This document shows positions 1 to 9,879 of a stretch of 64,000 nt of DNA, piece after piece. A model generated the notes under the pieces. It saw nothing but the letters and a program-made list of their open reading frames with translations, was not told the DNA's origin and ran no database searches. Both the position numbers and the translations under genes were made by a program. Source of the stretch: Pythium myriotylum (taxonomy: Eukaryota; Oomycota; Peronosporomycetes; Pythiales; Pythiaceae); the NCBI GenBank assembly GCA_023091665.1, contig JALJCQ010000009.1, positions 372,001-436,000 on the forward strand, in the 5' to 3' direction. The stretch's first letter is position 1. The number at the start of each line of letters is the position of its first letter.

Positions 1-256
1 CGTCGTCCGCGCGAACCGAGAAAGCGCTCTCAGTTCGCTGGACGACGCTACAGCGTGAGATTAAAAAATTTGCTGGTGTGTATACTCGTTTGGTGTCGGT
101 AGACCAAATCCGACATTCGTGAACTTGCGCTCCCGCTCGCGCGCATTTTGTGGTTGCTTTACGTTTCGAGATGGAGGGACCCGCTTCGCCGAGCGGCTCT
201 CCTCCAAATGTAACAGCTGTACGAAAATAGAGCGTCCAATCAAATCGCTATGATTT

Positions 257-1643
257 TTAGAGATGGAGAGTCACCGGTGCGAACGCTCTAAATAGACGAC
301 GGGCTTGGTCAAAAAAGAACTGCCGAACACAGTGGGAGCAGGCATCCGTATAATGCTGGAAAAGCCAAATGAGTATCTCGAGGTGACCAGCAAACGCTGC
401 GCGAAGCATCATATCAGACCGATTAAAGTCGTGCTGGGTTGTCATGATCCACTGCACGACGTGGAGATGCCCGTTCTCTGCAGCCTCTTCGGCATCATCA
501 AAATTGCAGCTTTCTCCTCGGTTGTAGTAGAACCACTTGAGTATGTGGAGATGGCCGTTCTTGGCCGCGCCGTGGAGCATTGAAAGAGCTGTGAGATCTC
601 GTGCGTGAGAGTGGAGCCACTGCACTGCCTTTAACTGGCCGTTATTTGCTGCGCTTCTTAGCTCCGACCCTGTAAAATTGGCTCGACCGTTCGACTTCAT
701 CCATTCGTACAAGCGCAGCAGTTCTTCTTCATCTTCCGACTCTCGACCGTATGTCGCGATGAGATCTTGGCTAGGAAGAATATTCGAAATCCAACGCAGC
801 GTATCTAAATGACAGTATCGGACTGCGGCCTGAGCAACAGCACGACCTAATTGCTGACCCCCACTGAGCAAGGAACACGAATCTATGTAGGAAACGTCCC
901 ACTGGATAACTTTACGGCCGCCAGGTCGCGTTGGCTGGAACACATACTTGTCCTGAAGGAAATTGCAAAGACGGCTTGAAAGCACGGCATCGACGACATC
1001 TTCCATGCCGCTCCTGCAAGCCCCATGAACGATTGAAGTCAAGGTCTGACGCTCTTCCAATAGAATTGGTTGGTCGACAAGGTACTTGACGCTCTCAATT
1101 GCCTCTGGAGGGCCGAACTGGATCGCGTTGCTCAACAAGGACGCGAGAGTTGCGTCGCTCACATACTTGTTCTCATGACACCAACGCAGGAGAGCAACAT
1201 TTACAGGCAAACTCTTTTCCACAAACTTGATTGTCTTGCGGTCTGTCATGTCGATCACACCCTCTCGCACGAACCACTCGACTCCACACCACGTGTCTTG
1301 ACGAAAAAGCCGCTGTCTCAACGCAAGCTGAGCACATCGTGGGCATGTGGATCTTGTGGACCATGACGAGGTCATCCTTCTCGATCGCCGCCGCCATCAC
1401 GAGCCCCAACCAGTAGGTCACCAGCACTGGATCCACGTTCGGATCGGCTTGCACCCGTGCCAAGACTCGCTCCAGCAGACGCAGCGAGCCGCTCGCGGCC
1501 GCGCGAGCGAGCGAGATGACCTGCGAGGGGTCGAGAAAGGCGGTCAGCAAATCTGTGACGTGTGAGAGCGCCGCCAGCGACGGCTGCACGCGCAGCACGC
1601 TTCACTCGAGCATCGCCAGAGGCTGCGGCGGCGGCAGCGGCAT
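257..1643 (-). pseudogene. Decayed member of the ankyrin array family
   Basis: The start ATG at 1643 opens a peptide MPLPPPQPLAMLE, which is stopped by TGA at 1602-1604. Directly after it the same frame resumes with SVLRVQPSLAALSHVTDLL, matching the intact start of the copy at 9361 (LECSVLRAQPSLAALSHVTDL), where the stop position is Cys. Around 1345 the frame breaks: after MVHKIH about 43 family codons (the LHPEPL..VQWVV..CC stretch) are missing, and the rest (PRCAQLAL..CGVEWF) continues in another frame to a stop at 257. The remaining C-terminal part has about five degenerate ankyrin repeats (HLHILKWF, HLHVVQWI, HLEILIWL) and the family CSHC motif. Two independent lesions make a pseudogene likely. 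The 372-residue C-terminal frame could still be translated, but nothing suggests it is. Confidence 0.75.
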
Positions 1644-2025
1644 TCTCGTCTCCTTGAGAGAGCGTCTCAACCCACGGGAAGCGCTGATATGGAATGGTAC
1701 GGAATGCGGTGCATCACCGCAAAGACTGCGGTGAGATATCCAGCGGAATTCCAAAACCGGCTGGCGACGAGTCATATTCCGCGTTTTAGCCTCCGATTCT
1801 TGAGTTGTGTGATGGTCGGCGAGCGGCAAGTATACACTTTCGACTGGCCTGGGTTGTGCATCAAAGAGCATCATCATCAACCGCTCCAGGCTCCTCAGGG
1901 GCACGTCCGTTGCCAATGCGGGGCTGCCTGATCTATCCTCTTCTGAAAGTGTTCCGATTGCTTTCGCTCTTGTGTATCACCCCATGTTAGATCGGAAGAA
2001 GTGCTATCGTTTTGTACGAATATTG

Positions 2026-3888
2026 TCAATTTTGGTGGCGCCAGTCGCGACGGGCGGGGAACTCGTCTCGAAGGTACCGGAGGATGCCGTCGTGCTTCGG
2101 CGAGTTGGCAACCGAGGACAATTCGACACGAACACTCTCTCGATAGTGCGCCACGAAGTCTCTGAGCAAGGGCAGGTCGCCTCGCGATATCGCCATTCTT
2201 GCGGTCACGCTGTGTAGAAGCTCACAATCGTCCCCGCAACGCGCTGTTCCTGGCTCACGTGATCTTAGCCACCGAAGAGAGAGTCGGCGCCCGAAGTAGT
2301 GCCCATCGGTGTACGACGTTATCGAAAGATAGCTGAACGCATATCGAAGTGCGCATCGGATGCAGCCGTCACTTCGGTTCTCGTGAAGCCAAGCAAGAAC
2401 GTCGATGTGGCCGTGCCAGGCGGCATTTGCCATCGCTGAGGTTGTGTCACCTGTATCCGTGTGAGCAGTGAGCCACTGCACGATCTCCAAGTTTCCATCA
2501 CGAGCCGCCTGGTCCAGACAGTGAGGTTCGCAAAATTCGCCTCGATTATCCTTAAGCCAGTGGAGGATATCAAGACGACCAGCCTTCGCTGCATGCTCCA
2601 TCGCCTTTGATGTGCAAGACCCGATCCGGTTGTCGTGAAGCCACCTGATGGTGTCGAGCTGACCGCCCTTCGCAGCGTAATCGATCAGAACGGAATCGAT
2701 GACAGCCTTGTTGTTTGCACACATCCACTGGATGACATCGATACGTCCGTACGAAGCTGCTTCCTCCAAAACTAGCGAATCGAAGACATTAACCCCGTGA
2801 GAGTGAAGTAGCTCGTAGAGTGCGAGCACTTCCTGGTCGTTGATCGCTCGGTATGGCGGCATTACACCAGGGTTCGACATTAATTCTGGCACTATCCCGC
2901 GCTTTTCGATCAGCCAACGAACTAGGTCGATATGCCAGTGGTAGGTAGCGTTTGCTACGAGATATTCCTTGATTCTTTTCGTCGCTGTCACCTTATTAGT
3001 CAACATGAAGTCTTCGTCCCACTGAAGAACTTTCGGCCCGCCCTCTCGTGTCGCAGCATACGTGAACTTGTCCCGGAACGAATCGCACAAGTGACTGGCA
3101 ATCACGACCTCGATGATCGGTTCAAGATCCGCACGAACACTGGCTTTCGTGATTACGGAAATGGCGGTACGCTCGTCGACTCGTACGCCTGATTCAAGCA
3201 GAAAACGAACAATATCGACGCGATCTGAAGGTCCGTGCTGAATCGTATCAGTGAGAATGTACCTGGCGTTTATCGTGCTAATGAACTTTTGCTCATAGAG
3301 CCACTTGACCAAGCTGAGGTCGTCGCGCACGACATCTCGAATCATTCTCGCGTCCTCGTACTTTGGTCTCGTCAGTCCAAACTTGAAACCGGCGTGAAAG
3401 ACCCACGGGACCACATGTGTCTTGTCAAACATTGCCGTGTTTGTTAGAGATGCGTTGAGACAAGATGCGCACAAGTTTTCGAGGCCAGGTTCACAGCAAA
3501 TCGAGTCATGCCGGTTCGCTACGACCCACTGCACGGTATCAAGTGTTCCATACTGGAGTGCAACGGCAAGCGTTTGGGCATCCAAAGGCTCTGGATGGAT
3601 ATCATGGATCTTCTGGGCAATAGCGACGTTATTATTTTTGATAGCCCTCAGAAGCCCCCGAGCGAGCAAGTGACTGAAGAGCTCAGGCTCCATCTGTTGC
3701 GTCTTTTGCAAGTGGAAAAGCACACGATCGACGAGCCGCGTGGACCCAGTAGCGATGGCGGTTTCGAGCGAGATGGCCGGAGCGACATCCAGAAGCGAGG
3801 AGATGAAATCGGCAATATGTGGTAGACCGCTGAGCGAAGGATGGGCTCGTAGGATGCCGAACTCGACGTGTGCCACAAGCGATGGCAT
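2026..3888 (-). CDS. Ankyrin-repeat protein, array family (intact)
   Basis: A single-exon protein of 620 residues. The start ATG at 3888 aligns with other members (MPSLVAHVEFGILRAHPSL). Residues 1-145 form the family N-terminal domain: HIADF, then AQKIHDIHPEPL near 91-102, TVQWVV near 118-123 and the cysteine cluster CC(131-132), C140, C143. A middle block near residue 285 has GGPKVLQWDEDF. Residues about 360-510 carry repeated units of the G-x-LDxIxWLHDNR type, which are degenerate ankyrin repeats. A CIRC pair follows, then a C-terminal tail with WLR and further Cys. Ankyrin repeats normally bind protein partners; no enzyme domain and no signal peptide are visible, so a cytosolic or nuclear scaffold role is only inference. 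This is one of the best preserved copies. Confidence 0.88.
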   Translation of the reverse strand: MPSLVAHVEFGILRAHPSLSGLPHIADFISSLLDVAPAISLETAIATGSTRLVDRVLFHLQKTQQMEPELFSHLLARGLLRAIKNNNVAIAQKIHDIHPEPLDAQTLAVALQYGTLDTVQWVVANRHDSICCEPGLENLCASCLNASLTNTAMFDKTHVVPWVFHAGFKFGLTRPKYEDARMIRDVVRDDLSLVKWLYEQKFISTINARYILTDTIQHGPSDRVDIVRFLLESGVRVDERTAISVITKASVRADLEPIIEVVIASHLCDSFRDKFTYAATREGGPKVLQWDEDFMLTNKVTATKRIKEYLVANATYHWHIDLVRWLIEKRGIVPELMSNPGVMPPYRAINDQEVLALYELLHSHGVNVFDSLVLEEAASYGRIDVIQWMCANNKAVIDSVLIDYAAKGGQLDTIRWLHDNRIGSCTSKAMEHAAKAGRLDILHWLKDNRGEFCEPHCLDQAARDGNLEIVQWLTAHTDTGDTTSAMANAAWHGHIDVLAWLHENRSDGCIRCALRYAFSYLSITSYTDGHYFGRRLSLRWLRSREPGTARCGDDCELLHSVTARMAISRGDLPLLRDFVAHYRESVRVELSSVANSPKHDGILRYLRDEFPARRDWRHQN

Positions 3889-4372
3889 CTTGACCGCACA
3901 AACGGAAGTGAGACTTCCTGAGTATCAGCAAGACTCTAAAACGCATTCCCTTTCGCGTGCGTTGGGTTAAGAAGCTGCTCACATGCCTTCAACACTTGAT
4001 ACGAGTGCTTCCATTCGTCGAAGCCTTCAGCCGATTGCGCGGTGGCATCAGAGCTGTCAATGATGTCATTATCGCTGGTGTCAAGTGATGTCTGCGCGGT
4101 CCTGTGATCCCTTGAGTGCACAGTGCACCCAAGGAATCACGGGATCGAGTCTTTTGTTTGAGACATGTTGGCTCCATCACCGCTTGAACCGTACTCAAGC
4201 AGACGTTCCTTCGGCTCATGAATCCTCCAGCCACGGTGTTCAGGTCTGTCGTGGCGTTCCTCGACCTCTAGAAATGGCAATTTCTATCAAATTTAACGTT
4301 TCGAAAAGTCGAGCTCAGTTGCCGTTGGGTGCACTTGTCAATTTTGGCAGCAACCATTGTGGAGCTGCCAAA
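3889..4372. other. Intergenic region with a hairpin-forming inverted repeat
   Basis: Divergent spacer between the ankyrin gene and the LRR-like gene. Its only clear structure is an imperfect palindrome at 4101-4143. An open frame from the downstream gene runs back to 4085 but crosses this hairpin and shows no recognisable sequence before the ATG at 4373. Confidence 0.5.
4101..4143. repeat. 43-bp imperfect inverted repeat
   Basis: Left arm 4101-4121 and right arm 4123-4143 are reverse complements over 21 bases with three mismatches, all transitions, around a single central base at 4122. The DNA could form a stem with almost no loop. It could be a small transposon terminus, a protein binding site or a chance structure; no second copy was seen in the window. 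Confidence 0.7.
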
Positions 4373-6751
4373 ATGGTATCTCAAGAGGACGTGCAGCGGG
4401 CCGTTGTGGCCTTCGCGAGGTCGGAAGCCTGTCTGCCGGCGTTTGCAGCCGAGCGATGGCTGCATCACCACCAGTTCGAGGTCGAGAGCGACGGCAGCGA
4501 GTTGGAAGACAGCGTTCTACGTGTCGTCGCGACCGACAAAGTGCTGGGCCAGGTGCTGCCAGAGACCCGCGATGTGTGGCTCGCGATCGCGCCGTTCAGC
4601 GGGTTTGCCAAGTCGCTGTCAAGAGACGAGAAGATCTCTCTTGTTCAGAAACGACGTCAGTTTCTCGAGCTGCTCGTGCGACTCGCGACGGATGGCGAGC
4701 TTTCGTGGAACCCAGCAACCATGAGCTGCGGCGAGTCTGTCGGCACGGAGCAAATGGCGAAGAACCGCTTTTGGATTACACTGCTGCGTGAGCTGTGTCC
4801 CGATGCGTTGTACGACCCGATGATGGACATGGAAAGAAACCTGATCGCGCTCAGTCGAAACCGTTGCCCGCGATTCCTCGTCTGTATCGGTAGCGAAGCA
4901 TCCGCGAGCGACTTTATGGAGTTATTGAACCACTTTCTGACTACAACAGTTGGCACTGACGCTGCCTATGACTCAGTTGTTTCGGCATGTGGGCTGCCAG
5001 CGACTACAAGACGTCAGATAGAGGTTGGCCTCAGTTTCACGAAAGGAAAAATCTCGACCACCATCATAACCGGCCTCCTCCGTGTGCTAGAGGCAGTAGA
5101 CTCACAGTCGCTAGGAGTCGAATGCCAGCTGCAACTGACAACATTGCGATTTGGCCGTGAATGCACGTTCCAGGCGAAGGCGCTAGAGCTGCTTGGAGAA
5201 TATCCGTGGAAGGACTCGAAAATCATTAATTTGCGGCTGAGTGGACTCACAGAGAAGAAGCCTGCTCCTTTCCACAAATGTGTCTCCAACCTTGTTCATC
5301 AAACAAGTAAGATCCAGCGACTAATTGACTCCTCTCTGGACAATTTTAAGGCCCATGCCTCGGCAATTCGCCTTGGTGGATCATCTGTTCGTGAAGTTGA
5401 CCTGACGTTCTTCCCAACGGTTGAAAATGCCGTGTGGTTAGCGTTCGCGTTTTTCCATGTTGACTCGGCTTCACAGGTCTCTTCTCTCTCTATACGAGTA
5501 CCCCACGAACAGAGCCCTCGCGATTCCTTCTTACGACAAGAGTTCATTGATACGTTCAAGCGTGTCCTCGGCAGTGTGACTGCAGATCACGACTTGGCTG
5601 ATATGGAGGGAGAGAGCGAGAGCCAAAGTCAGAGTGAGGCCCCAACCGAGCGTCGGCTCGTGAAAGTTCGACCGGGTACTCCGGTGCGCTCGGATATGTT
5701 TGCCGGTGCAAGAATGCTGTGCAAGACAGCGGAGAAGCCTGGCCTCGAGTTTGAGGTCATCGCATCTGTCGAGAATAATCTCGCACTTGTTGTTGCAGGT
5801 GTCGGCGTTGGCTGGGTCCCAGAGTCTGCAGTCATCTCGCAACGTACGTTGCCCACTCGTATCCAGCGTGGTGATTCGGAAATATCCACCAACAATGCTG
5901 TGAAGAGCTTGGTGTGGGATTGCCTCATGAACCACACCTTCGAGTGCTACAAACTGCAAACCTTGGAACACATGAACAAACTAGTCGACTTGTTGGCTAT
6001 CATCGGCAAACCGCTTGAGCGGCTTCACTTACCAGGAAATATTGCTCTCACGTCATCTCACTTGGCACGAATCCTCGAATACTGCCCAAACCTGCAAGAA
6101 CTCAATGTGAGTGGGAATGCGATACCGTGCATCCAACCGCTTGTGGACGCGTACGAGTTGGGGGTATGCAGCATCTCATCGCTTAGCATCGCGTGGATCG
6201 GGCCTCAAGAAATAGTGAGCACAAGCGTGTCAACACAATTAACTTCGATTTTGAAGGGACCCGGGGGTAAGCACCTCCGTCGCGTGTTAGTGCACCTGCT
6301 ACCTCCATTGCGCACTCTTGAAAGCGATGAAGACTATTGGTCATCCGGTTTGGATCTTTTCTGCAATGCAATCAACTACACGTCGACACTTGAGTTCGTC
6401 CAGTTACCATATTCTCGGTCTTCTGAGCTCAAGCCAATCGATTTTATCCCGGGGGTTCACGACTTCGCCACAGAGCACATGCTACCACTGGGACTCTACG
6501 ACTTGGCACCAATGTCTCATCGAGCAAAAGCTGCCTTTTTAAGTTGCTTGGGTTGTCGAGGACGTGCCGCTGTGCTAAGCCAGCTCGATTCGAGCGTTTT
6601 CGCTCAGATTTTCCGCTTTGCGTTTGAAAATAGAGAACGACGCGTGATCAAAAACGCAAACTTCTATCTGAGGCGGTGTTACTGCCCCGGCTGTCGATTT
6701 GCGGAGGACAAACACGCTTTCGGCGACATGTTTTGGCGAACGGAGTGGTAA
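4373..6751 (+). CDS. Large protein with LRR-like C-terminal half
   Basis: An intron-less frame. I chose ATG 4373 (context ccaaaATGg; MVSQEDVQRAV, 792 residues), because the upstream extension to 4085 has no family-like content and spans a hairpin; ATG 4274 is another option. The N-terminal ~200 residues are helical and mention no known motif. The middle holds blocks such as SVREVDLTFFPTVENAVWL and INLRLSGL that resemble irregular leucine-rich repeats. Near residues 430-500 an acidic stretch (ESESQSQSE) precedes an SH3-like segment (RPGTPVRSDM...VGVGWVPESAV). After it come clearer LRR units (PLERLHLPGN, CPNLQELNVSGN). The tail ends in CYCPGC. This suits a protein-interaction role; I cannot name a function. 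Its frame is clean, unlike several neighbours. Confidence 0.8.
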   Translation: MVSQEDVQRAVVAFARSEACLPAFAAERWLHHHQFEVESDGSELEDSVLRVVATDKVLGQVLPETRDVWLAIAPFSGFAKSLSRDEKISLVQKRRQFLELLVRLATDGELSWNPATMSCGESVGTEQMAKNRFWITLLRELCPDALYDPMMDMERNLIALSRNRCPRFLVCIGSEASASDFMELLNHFLTTTVGTDAAYDSVVSACGLPATTRRQIEVGLSFTKGKISTTIITGLLRVLEAVDSQSLGVECQLQLTTLRFGRECTFQAKALELLGEYPWKDSKIINLRLSGLTEKKPAPFHKCVSNLVHQTSKIQRLIDSSLDNFKAHASAIRLGGSSVREVDLTFFPTVENAVWLAFAFFHVDSASQVSSLSIRVPHEQSPRDSFLRQEFIDTFKRVLGSVTADHDLADMEGESESQSQSEAPTERRLVKVRPGTPVRSDMFAGARMLCKTAEKPGLEFEVIASVENNLALVVAGVGVGWVPESAVISQRTLPTRIQRGDSEISTNNAVKSLVWDCLMNHTFECYKLQTLEHMNKLVDLLAIIGKPLERLHLPGNIALTSSHLARILEYCPNLQELNVSGNAIPCIQPLVDAYELGVCSISSLSIAWIGPQEIVSTSVSTQLTSILKGPGGKHLRRVLVHLLPPLRTLESDEDYWSSGLDLFCNAINYTSTLEFVQLPYSRSSELKPIDFIPGVHDFATEHMLPLGLYDLAPMSHRAKAAFLSCLGCRGRAAVLSQLDSSVFAQIFRFAFENRERRVIKNANFYLRRCYCPGCRFAEDKHAFGDMFWRTEW

Positions 6752-7097
6752 TAGCCCTTAAATGCCTAATTGTAGAGCAAACATGGGCACCATCAGAATA
6801 GTATGAAATTATCGAATGTCTCCTGGAGGGCAAATTGTCCGTGCATGCAGATCGATCGTGTTTCCGGGTGATTAACGATTAGAATATGATATAGTCATGT
6901 GCATGATTTGCCTTGTTCCACATTGTAGCCATCTTCCTCCCCGACTTCAAGCAAACTTTCGCCACCTCCCTCCCCCTTGCTGCTGCTTCTCCGACTCGAA
7001 ATTACTTTGATCGCGTTAACGGAACAACGAGTACGGGTCCAAGCCACCAGATCTCACAGGCGATACGACTAGCGCTGCGAAACGAGGAAACGAAGTT
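6752..7097. other. Intergenic region without recognised features
   Basis: Convergent spacer of about 345 bases between the LRR-like gene and the decayed tail of the next ankyrin copy. I see no coding pattern, RNA gene or repeat. It is likely to hold the 3' ends of both transcripts. Confidence 0.4.
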
Positions 7098-7592
7098 TTA
7101 ATCTGCGCCACACACTTGGGGCATCGAGACCTTGCGAGAACTAACACGCCTCCGTTTCGTATCCTTTGACTCCTCATTGTTATCGAGGCTATCAAGCCAT
7201 GTCAATACGCCAGAATAGGACCACAGCCTAGCAGCACTTCGCATCGTCTGCCGGTCAATGCTCTCTCTGCACTTCTCGTGGAGCCACCTGGCCATCTCGA
7301 GGTGGTTTCCTTTGCCGTTACCACATGGCTGTAAGAGACTTCCTTGGTCACGTGGAAACAAGCTTCTGTGGTACCTATACAAGTGCTGAATCATATCGAG
7401 ATTTCCCATCGAAGTGAAGGCCTGTAAAAAACTATGACCACTGGTCACGTGGAAACAAGCTTCGGTGGTACGTACCTGAATCATATCGAGATTTTCGGTC
7501 GAAGTGAAGGCTTGTAGAATACTGTGAGCATCGGTCGTGTTTTAATGGCGAGCCGCGCAGCATGGCTTCGACTCTTTTGCTTCATACTCGAG
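7098..7592 (-). pseudogene. Detached C-terminal tail of the ankyrin gene at 7593-9101
   Basis: This is the in-frame continuation of the upstream ankyrin gene beyond its TAG at 7593-7595. The next codons read LEYEAKESKPCCAARH, then TAA at 7542-7544, then NTTDAHSILQAFTS and on to the stop at 7098. The segment matches the C-terminal tails of intact copies (WL...C...HLYRYHRSLF; compare YLYRHHPDQF in the gene at 17405). It contains a local tandem duplication: bases around 7346-7420 are repeated at 7443-7510 (unit about 90-97 bases), doubling the LQAFTSxxNLDMIQ piece. A basic KRRR stretch lies near the end. Two stops and the internal duplication indicate decay after truncation. Confidence 0.7.
7346..7515. 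repeat. Two-copy local tandem duplication
   Basis: A block containing a 20-base identical stretch (ggtcacgtggaaacaagctt) starts at 7346 and again at 7443, and a following stretch (gaagtgaagg) lies at 7411 and again at 7501. The spacing is 97 and 90 bases, so the copies differ by a small indel that changes frame. It lies within the ankyrin pseudogene tail. Confidence 0.8.
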
Positions 7593-9101
7593 CTACTGCA
7601 AGCAATGCAGAGGACGACTCGTGGGTCCATGAATGTTTGCAGCCGGATCGTTTAGTAGATGTTGCAGGACACAATTGGCGCATGCGTCTGCGCTATGCTT
7701 GAGCAGTTCGATCAACACGTCGAGTTGTCCGTGGACTGCAGCCCAGGTCATAGCTTCAAACACATTCCCTTCGATCCGGTTGGCGAGCATCCATTTGACG
7801 ACGTCAAGATGGCCGCTCGTAGCTGCCTGGGACAAAGCCATGGCGTCGCATGCGTCGTCGCCGTTCTCATGGAGCCATTGTGCAATGTTGAGGTGACCGT
7901 GAGCAATTGCCCTGGTCATCGTTGATATTACTGGTAGAGTCCCCTTGATTTCTGCGTGGAAGCGCTTGACCACATTAAGATAGCCTTGCGTGGATGCATT
8001 ATGAAGAACCTCGAGTATCCGGTGATTAAGCTGATTCTCGTCTCGCCATGCGATCAGCTGTAGCATGTGGTCTTCGGACTCCATGCAAACGCCATCAACT
8101 GGATTGGCGAACGTAATACCTTCTCGGGTGGCAAGCCATTCCAACGTGTCGATATGGGCGTATACGCCAGCAAAGAAACGGATGTGGCGTGCAAGATCCA
8201 TTTTGGCCATGAATGCGCCATCCCACTGGAGCACTTTGCTTTTTCCTGACCGAAAAGGCTCAAACACAACTTTCTCGCGGATATTATCGCAAACTTGGCT
8301 CGCCAAGACCACGTCGACAAAAGGTGCAAATTGACGAGTACAAGCGCCGAAGGTGAGAGCGAAGCAGAGGTCTCGTGGCTCATCAAACGACATATTCGGT
8401 CTCTTCACGAGGTACTCAACTACCTCGACATGTGGGACCGTTGAGAACTCCATGATACATCGGCACAAAAGATTACGCGCTTCTTGGTCGGAAAGCCAGC
8501 CGCTCGCATCCATCCACTTGACTAGGTCGACATTTCCGAGCGCTGCGGTGTGGCACCATGGTGCCAATCGACTGCAGTCCTTGGAAACAACACGACTGAG
8601 GCGTGTCGAAAAGATCCACTCGACGATGCGTTTAGCGTCTCGACTCCCAAGCCTAGACGCACAAGTGTCAAAGCACTGCTCACAAAGGTTCTCGATTCCT
8701 GGCGAACAGCAGAGCTGATCGCTGCGACTGTTGATGACCCACTGGACGGTCTCCAGTGAGCCGTGGCGGAGAGCGACCTCCAGCGATCGGACTGCCAGTG
8801 GCTCTGGATGGACGGAGTGGATCTTTTGCGCAATGACGAGGTCGTCATTAGTCAGCGCGATCTCCATCGAGCGACAGAACCAGTGGCTCACGAGTCCCGG
8901 GTTGAGTGTCGAGTCATTGAGAACTCGCGAAACGACGCGGTCGAAGACCCCGATCGATCGAGTCGTTGCGGCCTCGGGTGGCCGAAGACACACGGAGACG
9001 TCGAGGAACTCGGACACAGAGGCCACGACGGGTGCGATAGCCGCGACCGAAGGACTCGCGAGCCGCAGCGCCGCCTGAGCTAGCACGAGCGGAGGAATCA
9101 T
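7593..9101 (-). CDS. Ankyrin-repeat protein, array family, shortened by a stop
   Basis: From ATG 9101 (MIPPLVLAQAALRLASP) this single exon gives 502 residues; an open frame reaches 9146 but starts with GTG. It has the complete family N-terminal domain (FLDVSVCL, VFDRVVSRV, SHWFCRSME, AQKIHSVHPEPL, LETVQWV, CC-x7-C-x2-C), the middle GKSKVLQWDGAFM motif, ankyrin units such as HLDVVKWML and the CANC pair. It then ends at TAG 7593-7595 in the sequence LHCLQ-stop-LEYE, exactly where intact copies have Trp (PWLQ/RWLR context). The missing tail is still present downstream in the same frame. The product lacks about 165 residues of the usual C-terminus but retains all ankyrin repeats, so it may still be functional. 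Confidence 0.75.
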   Translation of the reverse strand: MIPPLVLAQAALRLASPSVAAIAPVVASVSEFLDVSVCLRPPEAATTRSIGVFDRVVSRVLNDSTLNPGLVSHWFCRSMEIALTNDDLVIAQKIHSVHPEPLAVRSLEVALRHGSLETVQWVINSRSDQLCCSPGIENLCEQCFDTCASRLGSRDAKRIVEWIFSTRLSRVVSKDCSRLAPWCHTAALGNVDLVKWMDASGWLSDQEARNLLCRCIMEFSTVPHVEVVEYLVKRPNMSFDEPRDLCFALTFGACTRQFAPFVDVVLASQVCDNIREKVVFEPFRSGKSKVLQWDGAFMAKMDLARHIRFFAGVYAHIDTLEWLATREGITFANPVDGVCMESEDHMLQLIAWRDENQLNHRILEVLHNASTQGYLNVVKRFHAEIKGTLPVISTMTRAIAHGHLNIAQWLHENGDDACDAMALSQAATSGHLDVVKWMLANRIEGNVFEAMTWAAVHGQLDVLIELLKHSADACANCVLQHLLNDPAANIHGPTSRPLHCLQ

Positions 9102-9360
9102 TGACGTGGGAGCTCGAGAAGTCGAGTCTCGGACTGAGATCGACACGAACCCACGGGAGACCAGCGCGAGTTAACCCAGCGACTGAAACAGGCTATGTTG
9201 TTTTAGAACTCAGATTGCACAGACTTTGTCGGGAATATCAAAATACATGTAAGTAAATTGAGAGGCTTCTATCGTTTAGAGAGTTCCTTGTCTCTCGTGT
9301 CCACAGGACTGAACCCACCAGTATCCTAATCACTCCACCACTTGTGGATCTGATCTCTCA

Positions 9361-9879
9361 ATGTCGCTGCCGCTGCTAAAGCAGCTCGAGTGCAGCGTGC
9401 TTCGTGCACAGCCATCGCTGGCGGCGCTGTCACATGTCACAGACTTGATGACTGCCTTTCTCGACGGATCGTCGACCATTTCGGTCGCGCGTGCGGCCGC
9501 CAGCGGATCGCTTTATTTGCTGGACCGAGTCGTCGCTCGACTTCACGAAGATCCAACGATAGGCCCAGCGCTTCTAAGTCATGGACTCGCACAAGCTTTA
9601 GCGGCTGCGATTCAGAAGAACGACTTGGTGATGGCCAAGAAGATCCACAGCCTCCATCCAAACCCCCTCGCAATCCAATCGCTTGCTCTAGCAATGGAGC
9701 ACGGCGATCTCGAGATGGTTCAGTGGGTCGTGAACAATCGCAGAGATCGTCGCTGCTGCCTGGAAGGGATCCAGAACCTCTGCAGGCGCTGCGTGTACAT
9801 ATCGCTCAAGCGGCGGGTTCGTCATGTCATGGGCAGCATTTGCAGGAGAGAAATTGACGAACCTCTGTGCTGCCACTAG
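9361..9879 (+). pseudogene. Truncated ankyrin-array gene, N-terminal domain only
   Basis: From ATG 9361 a 172-residue frame gives a near-perfect family N-terminus (LECSVLRAQPSLAALSHVTDL, SLYLLDRVVARL, AKKIHSLHPNPL, DLEMVQWVV, then CC-x7-C-x2-C as CCLEGIQNLCRRC). About ten residues after the cysteine cluster, near 9815-9835, homology stops and the frame runs into reverse-strand sequence of another family member, ending at TAG 9877-9879. No ankyrin repeats remain. The truncation coincides with an inversion breakpoint. The short product might be made as a stand-alone N-terminal domain, but a pseudogene is more likely. Confidence 0.7.

Noticed and set aside
1345..1350. Intron to explain the frame change in the first ankyrin copy
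   Set aside because: No GT-AG pair restores the frame; about 43 conserved codons are simply absent, and all other array members lack introns.
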